Source: Roseiarcus sp050013275
GTDB lineage: Bacteria > Pseudomonadota > Alphaproteobacteria > Rhizobiales > Beijerinckiaceae
DNA length: 18,793 bases
Direction: 5' to 3'
Assembly (NCBI GenBank): GCA_050013275.1
Contig: JBEKFO010000025.1
Location: 1-18,793, forward strand
The notes below the pieces were generated by a model. The model did no database searches and had not been told where the DNA came from. It was given only the letters and a program-made list of their open reading frames with translations. Position 1 is the first letter of the stretch; each line of letters begins with the position of its first letter. A program made the translations under genes and the position numbers. Positions 1 to 6,674 of this stretch are shown here, piece by piece.

Positions 1-1337
1 CAAATCCCGGCGGCTTCGTTCTCACGGTGGCGATCGCCGACGTCGCCCTTTACGTGCGCGCCGGCTCCGCGCTCGACAAGGAGGCGCAAGAGCGCGGCAA
101 CTCGGTCTATTTCCCCGACCGCGTGGTGCCGATGCTGCCCGAACGCATCTCCAACGATCTGTGCTCGCTGCGCCCCGGGGAGGACCGCCCAGCGCTCGCG
201 GTGCGAATGATCCTCGGCGCCGACGGGCGCAAGCGGCGCCACACGTTCCATCGCGTGATGATGCGCTCGGCCGCCAAGCTTTCCTACGAGCAGGCGCAGC
301 GCGCGATCGACGGCCAGCCGGACGAGACGACCGCGCCGCTGCTGGAGGGCGTGCTGAAACCGCTCTACGCCGCTCATCACGTCGTCAAGATCGAGCGCTC
401 GCAGCGCAATCCCCTCGACCTCGACCTGCCCGAGCGAAAGCTGATCCTCGACGCGGACGGCAAGCTCGTCGGCGTGCGCTGGCCGGAGCGACTGGAGGCG
501 CACAAATTGATCGAGGAGTTCATGATCCTCGCCAACGTCGCGGCCGCCGAGACGCTGGAGGCCGCGCACTCTCCTCTGATCTATCGCGCCCACGACGCGC
601 CGAGCCCGGAGAAGGTCGGCGAGCTCAGCGAGTTCCTCGCCACGCTCGGCGTCAAGTTCGCCAAGGGCGAACGCATGCGCCCGGCGCATTTCAACAGCGT
701 CCTTTCGCGGGTGAAGGGCGAGGCCGCCGAGGCGCTGGTCAACGAAGTGGTGCTGCGGGCGCAGGCGCAGGCCGAATACACGCATGAGAATTACGGCCAT
801 TTCGGCCTCAACCTGCGCCGCTACGCCCATTACACCTCGCCAATCCGCCGCTACGCCGACCTCATCGTGCATCGCGCGCTGATCCGGGCGATGAATCTCG
901 GCCCGGGCGGGCTCGAGGAGACGGCTGGAGGCGAACTCGCCGAGGTCGCCGAGCGCATTTCCGGCGCCGAGCGTCGCGCGATGGCGGCCGAACGCGAAAC
1001 CATGGATCGTCTGGTCGCCGCGCACATGGCCGCGCAGATCGGCGCACGGTTTTCCGCGCGCATCGCCGGCGTCACCCGCTCCGGCCTGTTCGTGCGCTTG
1101 AAGGACACCGGCGCCGACGGCTTCATTCCCGCCGCCAGCCTCGGCGCCGACTATTTCCGCTTCGAAGAGGCGAACCGCTCGCTGGTGGGGACGCGCACCG
1201 GCGAAACGTTCCGGCTCGGCGACACTGTCGAGGTGAGGCTCGTCGAGGCGGCGCCGTTCGCGGGCGCGCTGCGCTTCGAGATGCTTTCCAAAGGCGGCGC
1301 GCGCGCCGCGCGGGCGAAGAAGGATCGCCGGCGATGA
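1..1337 (+). CDS. rnr: Ribonuclease R, 3' part (RNB and S1 domains)
   Basis: Processive 3'-to-5' exoribonuclease that degrades structured RNA in the cytoplasm. The reading frame is open to the left edge (first full codon at base 3), so about 300 N-terminal residues are missing; 444 residues are visible. The first visible residues, NPGGF then VAIADVALYV, are the RNB core just after the metal-binding Asp cluster, which lies off-window. The RNB signature HYTSPIRRYAD is encoded at about 828-860. A C-terminal S1 RNA-binding domain spans about 1036-1290, followed by a short Lys/Arg-rich tail. The GTG at 27 is internal and should not be used as a start. The stop overlaps the next gene's ATG (ATGA), so the two are translationally coupled. 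Identity is secure; only the 5' end is unknown. Confidence 0.96.
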   Translation, partial: NPGGFVLTVAIADVALYVRAGSALDKEAQERGNSVYFPDRVVPMLPERISNDLCSLRPGEDRPALAVRMILGADGRKRRHTFHRVMMRSAAKLSYEQAQRAIDGQPDETTAPLLEGVLKPLYAAHHVVKIERSQRNPLDLDLPERKLILDADGKLVGVRWPERLEAHKLIEEFMILANVAAAETLEAAHSPLIYRAHDAPSPEKVGELSEFLATLGVKFAKGERMRPAHFNSVLSRVKGEAAEALVNEVVLRAQAQAEYTHENYGHFGLNLRRYAHYTSPIRRYADLIVHRALIRAMNLGPGGLEETAGGELAEVAERISGAERRAMAAERETMDRLVAAHMAAQIGARFSARIAGVTRSGLFVRLKDTGADGFIPAASLGADYFRFEEANRSLVGTRTGETFRLGDTVEVRLVEAAPFAGALRFEMLSKGGARAARAKKDRRR

Positions 1338-1762
1338 CGCAAACGACGCCGGCGACGTCGAACCCGCCCGCCGATGGCGCCGATCGGCGCGATCTCGGCC
1401 CCGCGACGCGGCGCGGATTTTTCGGGCATTGCCCGCGCTGCGGCGAGGGAGGGATGTTTCGCGCCTACCTCAAGGTCGTCGACGCCTGCCCGGCGTGCGG
1501 CGAAGATTTGTCGCCTCAGCGCGCCGACGACGCGCCGCCCTACATCACCATGCTGATCGTCGGCCATTTCATCGTCGCCGGGGTCATCGCCGCCGAAGAA
1601 TTGTGGCCCGATTCCCCATTGCTGCTCGGCGCGATCGTGTGGACGCTGCTCGCCGCTGCGCTGAGCTTGATCGTGCTGCCGCGCGTCAAAGGCGCGCTGG
1701 TCGGTTACCAGTGGGCGATGCGCATGCATGGCTTCGGCGGCGTCGAGAGGGACTTCCCGTGA
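1334..1762 (+). CDS. DUF983 family small membrane protein
   Basis: 142-residue protein of the DUF983 family, function unknown. Two CxxC pairs (Cys33/36 in GHCPRCGEGG and Cys52/55 in ACPACGEDL) form a predicted zinc ribbon, followed by two hydrophobic segments at about 70-88 and 97-115 that should cross the inner membrane. The ATG overlaps the rnr stop by four bases, and its own stop overlaps the GTG of the NUDIX gene. The three genes are therefore almost certainly one transcript. The order rnr, DUF983, NUDIX is, to my knowledge, common in alphaproteobacteria. The conserved linkage hints at a role near RNA or ribosome metabolism, but nothing in the sequence proves one. Confidence 0.9.
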   Translation: MTQTTPATSNPPADGADRRDLGPATRRGFFGHCPRCGEGGMFRAYLKVVDACPACGEDLSPQRADDAPPYITMLIVGHFIVAGVIAAEELWPDSPLLLGAIVWTLLAAALSLIVLPRVKGALVGYQWAMRMHGFGGVERDFP

Positions 1763-2481
1763 GCGCCGTCGCGAAGGACGCCCCCACGGCCAAGCCGGCG
1801 GCTTCCCGGCCGCGCGACGCGGCGACGCTGATCCTGGTCGATCGCGCGGGCGCCAAGATGCGGGTGCTGATGGGCAAGCGTCACGGCGGACACAAATTCA
1901 TGCCGGGCAAGTTCGTCTTTCCCGGCGGCGGCGTCGAGCCGGCCGACCGGCGCATGAGCGTGGCCGGCCCGCTCGATCCGATCGTCGAGGCCAAGCTGTT
2001 GGCGATGACCCGCCATTCCTCGCCCGACTTCGCCCGTTCGCTCGCGTTGGCGGCGTTGCGCGAGACCTTCGAGGAGACGGGCCTGGCGCTCGGCGTGGTC
2101 GATTGCGGCGCACCGGCGAACGCGCCCGACGGCGCCTGGGCGCGCTTCGCCGCGACCGGCGTCTATCCCGCGCTCGACGGCCTCGATTTCCTCGCGCGCG
2201 CGATCACCCCGCCGGGCCGCCCCAAGCGCTTCGACGCGCGCTTCTTCGTCGCCGACGCTTCGTTGATCGCCCATCGCACCCCGGACGTCGTCCACGACGA
2301 AGCCGAACTCGTCGAACTCGTGTGGACGCCGCTCGACAAGGCGCACGAACTCGACATTCCGCTGATCACGCGCATGGTGCTCGGCGATCTCGCGATCGCC
2401 GCGCGTTCAGGCATGGACCGGCTTCGCAAGCGTCCGTTCTATCGCCAAGTGTGCGGCAAAGCTTGGCGCGGCGAACTGTAA
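1759..2481 (+). CDS. NUDIX hydrolase (NUDT19-like)
   Basis: 240-residue NUDIX protein that should hydrolyse a nucleoside-diphosphate-X substrate with Mg2+; the substrate is unknown. The Nudix helix reads RETFEETGL (residues 101-109), preceded by the FPGGG strand at 54-58. A roughly 30-residue insertion separates the glycine-rich strand from the helix, as in NUDT19-like proteins annotated as CoA diphosphatases or plain NUDIX. The start chosen is GTG at 1759, which overlaps the DUF983 stop (GTGA); a longer in-frame extension exists upstream but would run through the DUF983 gene. It is the last gene of the rnr transcript. Its 3' end overlaps by 43 bases the convergent unknown gene on the other strand. 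No ribosomal protein L33 gene (rpmG) follows. Confidence 0.9.
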   Translation: MSAVAKDAPTAKPAASRPRDAATLILVDRAGAKMRVLMGKRHGGHKFMPGKFVFPGGGVEPADRRMSVAGPLDPIVEAKLLAMTRHSSPDFARSLALAALRETFEETGLALGVVDCGAPANAPDGAWARFAATGVYPALDGLDFLARAITPPGRPKRFDARFFVADASLIAHRTPDVVHDEAELVELVWTPLDKAHELDIPLITRMVLGDLAIAARSGMDRLRKRPFYRQVCGKAWRGEL

Positions 2482-2882
2482 AAGCTCGCGGCGCTCGCCC
2501 GAGCGGGCCGCGGCGCCAGACGCTTGGCCAATTCGAGCAGCGCCAGGCGATAGCCCCTGGAGAGGCGCGAGCAACGTTGGAAACGCGCGGCGACGATTTC
2601 GCTCAGTTCCAGAATCGTCCGCGCGTCCGCATCGGCCGCCCAGCTGACGGCGAGGCCGCGCCGTTCCAGCGCGGCGGCGAGTTCGCGCCGCAGTTCCGCG
2701 AATTTCGCCATATCGCCAGCGATCAACGCGCGCCATGCCCGGCAGTGCTGGTGGGCCAGCGTCCCCACCAGGGTTTCTTCGGTGACGCGAGCGCGATACG
2801 CTTCGCACAAACAATCAAAAATTACGGGTTCCGACCATTCGAGCATGCCCAAAAGGCCGTCGGCGGCGCCAAACTCTTGCAA
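2439..2882 (-). CDS. Unrecognised 147-aa helical protein, TTG start
   Basis: I do not recognise this protein. It is rich in Ala, Leu, Glu and Arg, looks mostly alpha-helical, has five cysteines, and shows no signal peptide or membrane segment. Codon use looks genuine (GAA, CTG, GCG, CGC). The TTG start at 2882 is chosen because GGAGGG lies eight bases upstream; an internal ATG at 2846 is the alternative and has no comparable site. Upstream is an unusually AT-rich stretch with a promoter-like pair. The last 43 bases overlap the 3' end of the convergent NUDIX gene. The residues beyond about 125 (SFYSSPRQALPHTW) look less constrained. It could be a lineage-specific gene; no function is assigned. 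Confidence 0.6.
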   Translation of the reverse strand: MQEFGAADGLLGMLEWSEPVIFDCLCEAYRARVTEETLVGTLAHQHCRAWRALIAGDMAKFAELRRELAAALERRGLAVSWAADADARTILELSEIVAARFQRCSRLSRGYRLALLELAKRLAPRPARASAASFYSSPRQALPHTWR

Positions 2883-2934
2883 CGCAATTACCCTCCAAGA
2901 GAGGGGACGCGGCGCCCGTCACGCGCCCAAAAAT

Positions 2935-2963
2935 ATGTTAATTGCTGATAGTTTTTTGCGCAA
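2935..2963 (-). promoter_or_regulatory. Candidate sigma70-type promoter for the 147-aa gene
   Basis: On the minus strand TTGCGC (2963-2958) and TAACAT (2940-2935) are separated by exactly 17 bases, in the only clearly AT-rich stretch near this gene. A start around 2928 would give a leader of about 45 bases before the Shine-Dalgarno sequence. The -35 match is 3 of 6 and the -10 match 4 of 6, so this is plausible but unproven. Confidence 0.4.
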
Positions 2964-3008
2964 GCCTATACAAAAAATTAACCTTACGCTCCGTCACCAA
3001 GGGCCGAA

Positions 3009-3473
3009 TCAGGTCTGCGCGGGGAATTCGGCGGGGCGCGATTCGCGCGCCAGGGCGTCGAGCACGGCGTTGATCATGCCGCTCTCCTCGCGGCCGTAGA
3101 ACGCGCCGGCGACATCGACGTATTCGGTGATGACGACCCGGGCGGGCACGTCGGGCCGGCCTTTGAGTTCGTAATAGGCGGCGCGCAGGATCGCGCGCAT
3201 CAGCGCTTCGACGCGCTTGAGCGGCCAGCCCTTGGCGAGCGCATCGTCGAGGCCGCGGTCGATCGCCCGTTGATCGTTCAGCACCCCGGAGACGACGTCG
3301 CGGAAGAACGCCAGCTCGGCGGGATTGTACTGATCGCCCTCGACCTCGCGGCCGATCCAGTGCGCCTCGAACTCGGCGAGGATGTCGGCGAGGCCCTTGT
3401 CGGCGACTTCCATCTCGTAGAGGGCCTGCGCGGCGGCGAGCCGGGCGGCGGCGCGGCGATCGGCCTTGCTCAT
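3009..3473 (-). CDS. nusB: Transcription antitermination factor NusB
   Basis: 154-residue all-helical NusB, which binds boxA RNA with NusE (S10) and supports antitermination in rRNA operons. The N-terminal RRAAARLAAAQALYEME and the C-terminal EYVDVAGAFYGREESGMINAVLD segments are typical of the alphaproteobacterial protein. The ATG at 3473 overlaps the ribH stop by four bases, which fixes the start and implies coupling. The pairing ribH-nusB is conserved across proteobacteria. No feature suggests impairment. A tail of about a dozen residues after the last helix is poorly conserved in the family. Confidence 0.96.
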   Translation of the reverse strand: MSKADRRAAARLAAAQALYEMEVADKGLADILAEFEAHWIGREVEGDQYNPAELAFFRDVVSGVLNDQRAIDRGLDDALAKGWPLKRVEALMRAILRAAYYELKGRPDVPARVVITEYVDVAGAFYGREESGMINAVLDALARESRPAEFPAQT

Positions 3474-3958
3474 CGCGCGCCGACGCTCCGCTTGAGGGCG
3501 GCCAGATTCAGCGCCGCGCGCGCCGCGTCGCCGCCTTTGTCGCCGCGCTTGGGGTCGGCGCGTTCCTCGGCTTGGGCCGCATCGTCGACGGTGAGAATGC
3601 CGTTGCCGAGCGCGAGCTTGCGCGCGACCGACATATCCATCAGCGCGCGCGCGGATTCGCCGGCGACGATCTCGAAATGGAAAGTCTCGCCGCGGATGAC
3701 GCAGCCTAGCGCCACCGCGCCGTCGTAAGGGCGCCCGGCCGCGCTCGCCGCGTCGAGCGCAATGACGATTCCGGCGGGAATCTCCAGCGCGCCGGGCACG
3801 CCGACTACGTCGTAAGACGCGCCGGCTTTTTCGATCGCGGCGCGGGCGCCTTCGAACAGCATGGCGCCGATCGCGTCGTAATAGCGCGCCTCGACGATGA
3901 GAATGCGCCCGCCCGCCAATTGGGGCGCGGCGGCGTGAGCGCGCAGCGGTTCGGCCAT
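3470..3958 (-). CDS. ribH: 6,7-dimethyl-8-ribityllumazine synthase
   Basis: 162-residue lumazine synthase. It condenses 5-amino-6-ribitylamino-uracil with 3,4-dihydroxy-2-butanone 4-phosphate in the penultimate step of riboflavin synthesis. Family marks are VPGALEIP (54-61), ALGCVIRGETFHFE (83-96) with catalytic His94, LGNGILTVDD (117-126) and the Lys-Gly segment near 141. ATG at 3958 is chosen over the ATG at 3964 because AGGA lies five bases upstream of the former; the other would have no spacer. Codes with nusB as a two-gene unit. Divergent from the flavoprotein gene at 4121, with 162 bases between. Confidence 0.96.
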   Translation of the reverse strand: MAEPLRAHAAAPQLAGGRILIVEARYYDAIGAMLFEGARAAIEKAGASYDVVGVPGALEIPAGIVIALDAASAAGRPYDGAVALGCVIRGETFHFEIVAGESARALMDMSVARKLALGNGILTVDDAAQAEERADPKRGDKGGDAARAALNLAALKRSVGAR

Positions 3959-4120
3959 GGTCATCCTGTTCGTGAAACGGCGGCCCCTGCCATAGAGGGG
4001 ACGCGCGCGCGAGGCAAGGCGAGCGGAGCGGCAAAATGTCCGACTGGGGCCTGGTTGCCGGAGCGAAGGCGCGTGCATAGGTATCGCGCGACCAATTCTC
4101 TCCAAGGAGCGCCGTTCCTC

Positions 4121-5248
4121 ATGCCCGATATCGCCATCCTCGGCTCCGGCTTCGGCGCGCTCACCGCCGTACGCGAACTGCGCCGCCGCAAGGTCGAGGC
4201 CGAGATCACGGTGATCTCGCCGCGCGACGAACTGCACTATCTGCCGAGCTCGATCTGGATTCCGACCGGGCTCGTGAACGGCCAAGATCTGAAGATCCCG
4301 CTCGCGCGATTCTTCGCCCGCAATCGGGTGAAGTACGTGCGCGCATCGGCGACCGGCCTCGCCGACGGCGGGCGCACGGTGCTGACCGACGACGGCGTAT
4401 ACCGCAACGATCAACTCGTCGTCGCGACGGGCGGGCGCTTCATCCGCAAGCTGCCGGGAATCGACAACGCGCTGACGCCCTGCGAGGGCATCGCCGTCGC
4501 CGAGCGGATCGGCAAGCGGCTGAAGGCGATGGCCGGCGGCGCGATCGCCGTCGGCTTCGGGACCAATCCCAACGAACAGGGGGCGATGCGCGGCGGGCCG
4601 ATGTTCGAATATCTGTTCATCATCGACGCGCTGCTGCGCCGCGAAGGCCGGCGCGAAAAATTCGAACTGACATTCTTCAATCCGGCCGCCCGGCCCGGCG
4701 CGCGCCTCGGCCCAAAGGCGGTCGACGGCTTGCTCGCCGAAATGGCCAAGCGCGGAATCAAGACCCATCTCGGCCACAAGCTCGTGCGTTTCGAGGCGAA
4801 CAAGGTCGTCACCGAAGGCGGCGAGTTCGCCGCCGACCTCATCCTGTTCATGCCCGGACTCACCGGGCCGGCCTGGCTCGAAAGCGCCGACCTGCCGCTG
4901 TCGCCGGGAGGCATGATCCAAGCCGACGCGCTCTGCCGCGTGAAGGACCGGCCGGGCGTCTGGGTGGTCGGCGACGCCGGCAGCTATCCCGGCCCCGATT
5001 GGCTCGCCAAGCAGGCGCATCAGGCCGATCTGCAGGCCAAGGCCGCCGCCGCCAACATCGCCGCCACGCTCGCCGGACGCGAGCCGACGAGGGCGTTCCG
5101 CTCCGAGCTGGTGTGCATCGTCGACACGCTGCAGTCGGGCATCCTCGTCTACCGCACCCCGACGCGCAGTTTCGTCACGCCGCAGTCGCGGCTGTTCCAC
5201 TGGGCCAAGCGCGCGTTCGAGTCGCTGTACCTGCTCCCGTATCGCTGA
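4121..5248 (+). CDS. Sulfide:quinone oxidoreductase-like FAD flavoprotein
   Basis: 375-residue two-dinucleotide-binding flavoprotein. The N-terminal GSGFGALTAVREL (8-20) is the FAD-binding Rossmann motif, and VWVVGDAGSYP (280-290) is the second FAD contact. The C-terminal FHWAKRAFESLYLLPYR forms an amphipathic helix like the membrane-docking tail of SQR enzymes, which oxidise sulfide and reduce quinone. Cysteines occur only at 121, 272 and 332. Cys121 and Cys332 sit where the outer SQR cysteines would be, but the central one is absent near residues 150-160 (TNPNEQGAMRGGP). Substrate is therefore uncertain: sulfide, another sulfur compound, or NAD(P)H are possible. ATG at 4121 follows AAGGAG at 11 bases; the frame is open further upstream but would overlap the ribH leader. 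Confidence 0.75.
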   Translation: MPDIAILGSGFGALTAVRELRRRKVEAEITVISPRDELHYLPSSIWIPTGLVNGQDLKIPLARFFARNRVKYVRASATGLADGGRTVLTDDGVYRNDQLVVATGGRFIRKLPGIDNALTPCEGIAVAERIGKRLKAMAGGAIAVGFGTNPNEQGAMRGGPMFEYLFIIDALLRREGRREKFELTFFNPAARPGARLGPKAVDGLLAEMAKRGIKTHLGHKLVRFEANKVVTEGGEFAADLILFMPGLTGPAWLESADLPLSPGGMIQADALCRVKDRPGVWVVGDAGSYPGPDWLAKQAHQADLQAKAAAANIAATLAGREPTRAFRSELVCIVDTLQSGILVYRTPTRSFVTPQSRLFHWAKRAFESLYLLPYR

Positions 5249-5253
5249 AGCGC

Positions 5254-5910
5254 CTATCCGCCGAGCAGGCGCAACGCGGAACGCAACGCGAAGACCGCCA
5301 TCAGGGCGCCGGTGGCGAGATCGACGCCGAACTTCCACCAACGGCCCGCCGCGCCGGAGTCGGCGCGCCGATGCAGCAGCACGACCGAGCCCGACCACAA
5401 CAGCCCCCAGGTCAGCGCGCCGGCGATCACCGCCGCCGCCATGATCAGCAGCGCCGAGACGGCGTAGCCGGCCATTTCCGGCCGGCCGATCGCGGCGAGC
5501 CAGAAGGCGACGTTCCACGGGCTGGTCAGCGCCATCGCCGCGCCGAGGAAGAATCCCGCACGCCGCGAATTGAACCGCGCCGGCGAGGCGGCCGCCGCAT
5601 CAGCGCTCGCCACCGCCCGCCAGGCGCCGCGCAGAAAGACGAAGCTCAGCGCGATCAGCAGCGCCACGCTGACGACGCCCATGATCTCGCGCATCGTCGG
5701 CGTGGTGAAGACGAGGCCGACGCCGAGCGAGACCAGCACCGCCCACAGCGCGTCGGCGCTGCACGCCCCGATGAGCAGCGAGAACCCGGCCCAGAAGCCG
5801 CCCGCCAGACAGCGCCGCGCAATCTCGGCGTTGATCGGCCCCGGCGGCCAGGCGACCGACCAGCCGAGCAGAAAGCCGGTGGCGAGAACGGGCAAAAGCG
5901 GCGCATTCAT
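5254..5910 (-). CDS. LysE/RhtB-family amino acid exporter
   Basis: 218-residue, strongly hydrophobic inner-membrane protein with about six predicted helices. The N-terminal GWSVAWPPGPINAEIARR is the LysE-family signature (small residues, PGP, N near residues 17-35). A second motif, ALTSPWNVAFWLA near the middle, is also typical. Members export amino acids or similar metabolites by proton exchange; the substrate cannot be told. ATG at 5910 fits the family N terminus, although the bases upstream are C-rich and no good ribosome binding site is visible. It lies 68 bases downstream of the cytochrome b gene in the same direction and could share its transcript. It is convergent with the flavoprotein gene, five bases apart. 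Confidence 0.85.
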   Translation of the reverse strand: MNAPLLPVLATGFLLGWSVAWPPGPINAEIARRCLAGGFWAGFSLLIGACSADALWAVLVSLGVGLVFTTPTMREIMGVVSVALLIALSFVFLRGAWRAVASADAAAASPARFNSRRAGFFLGAAMALTSPWNVAFWLAAIGRPEMAGYAVSALLIMAAAVIAGALTWGLLWSGSVVLLHRRADSGAAGRWWKFGVDLATGALMAVFALRSALRLLGG

Positions 5911-5978
5911 GAGCGAAGGGGGACCATACGAGGCCGCCGCCGTCAAGAATGCGCCGCCTCCCGGGGAGGAGCCGAGGA

Positions 5979-6674
5979 TCAGGGCTTCAGAAGACCGGGC
6001 TCCTCTTGTTCGAGGTAAGCGGCTTGCGCCGGCGAAACCTCGATCGAGTCGTAGCCGGTGATCATGGTCGTGACATAGTGGGCGACCGTCTTGCCGGTCG
6101 TCGTCATGTAGATGTGGATGATGACGAACGTGACCATCAGGAACGCCGCCGCGGTGTGGATCAAAGCCACCGCCGGCAGGCCGATCGCGGCCATCGCCCA
6201 CCCCGCCCACAGGGGATAGGCGAGATAGACGACGCCCGACGACCACAGCGCCGGCCCGATCAGCACCATGAACGAGAGATAGGCGAGCGACTGCAACGCG
6301 TTCTGCTTGCGCTTCAACGTCTTCGAATAGGGATGGGGGGCGCCGGTCAAAATCCCCCAGGCGTAGAAACGGATCACCGCCGGCAGGCTCGAAAGCTTGG
6401 GCAAATATTGGCGCCACTGGCCGGTGGTGAAGTGCCAGAAGGTGGTGAAGATCCACAACACGATCAGCGCGACGGCCGCATAGGAATGAACCTGCACGGC
6501 GAGCCGGAAGCCGAGCAGCGGCAGGCTGCCGTGCACGCCGAAGCCGGAAATCGCCAACGCGAAGATCAGCGCCGCCTGCGACCAATGCCAGAACCGTTCG
6601 TAGCGGCTGTAGATCATCACCGTGCGCTTGCCCCCGGTCGGGGCGAGCGGGGCGCCCAACGACATCTCGCTCAT
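5979..6674 (-). CDS. Di-heme cytochrome b subunit, partner of octaheme cytochrome
   Basis: 231-residue four-helix cytochrome b of the b561/hydrogenase/thiosulfate-reductase type. Candidate heme ligands are the histidines in RFWHWSQ, QVHSYAA, FWHFTTG and FVIIHIYMTTTGKT. It should lie in the inner membrane, oxidise quinol and pass electrons to the periplasm. The ATG at 6674 has GGAGG six bases upstream and overlaps the stop of the octaheme gene by four bases, so the two are co-expressed and presumably form one complex. A soluble C-terminal tail (about 30 residues, ending LEQEEPGLLKP) follows the last helix. The electron acceptor is the octaheme protein by inference from the gene arrangement. 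Confidence 0.88.
   Translation of the reverse strand: MSEMSLGAPLAPTGGKRTVMIYSRYERFWHWSQAALIFALAISGFGVHGSLPLLGFRLAVQVHSYAAVALIVLWIFTTFWHFTTGQWRQYLPKLSSLPAVIRFYAWGILTGAPHPYSKTLKRKQNALQSLAYLSFMVLIGPALWSSGVVYLAYPLWAGWAMAAIGLPAVALIHTAAAFLMVTFVIIHIYMTTTGKTVAHYVTTMITGYDSIEVSPAQAAYLEQEEPGLLKP

Noticed and set aside
2482..3008. rpmG (ribosomal protein L33) after the NUDIX gene
   Set aside because: Often found at this place in relatives, but no frame on either strand resembles L33.
3470..5518. 682-residue open frame on the minus strand opposite the flavoprotein gene
   Set aside because: Only its 3' end (ribH) is real; the rest is an Arg/Gly-rich shadow of the flavoprotein gene, caused by high GC at third positions.
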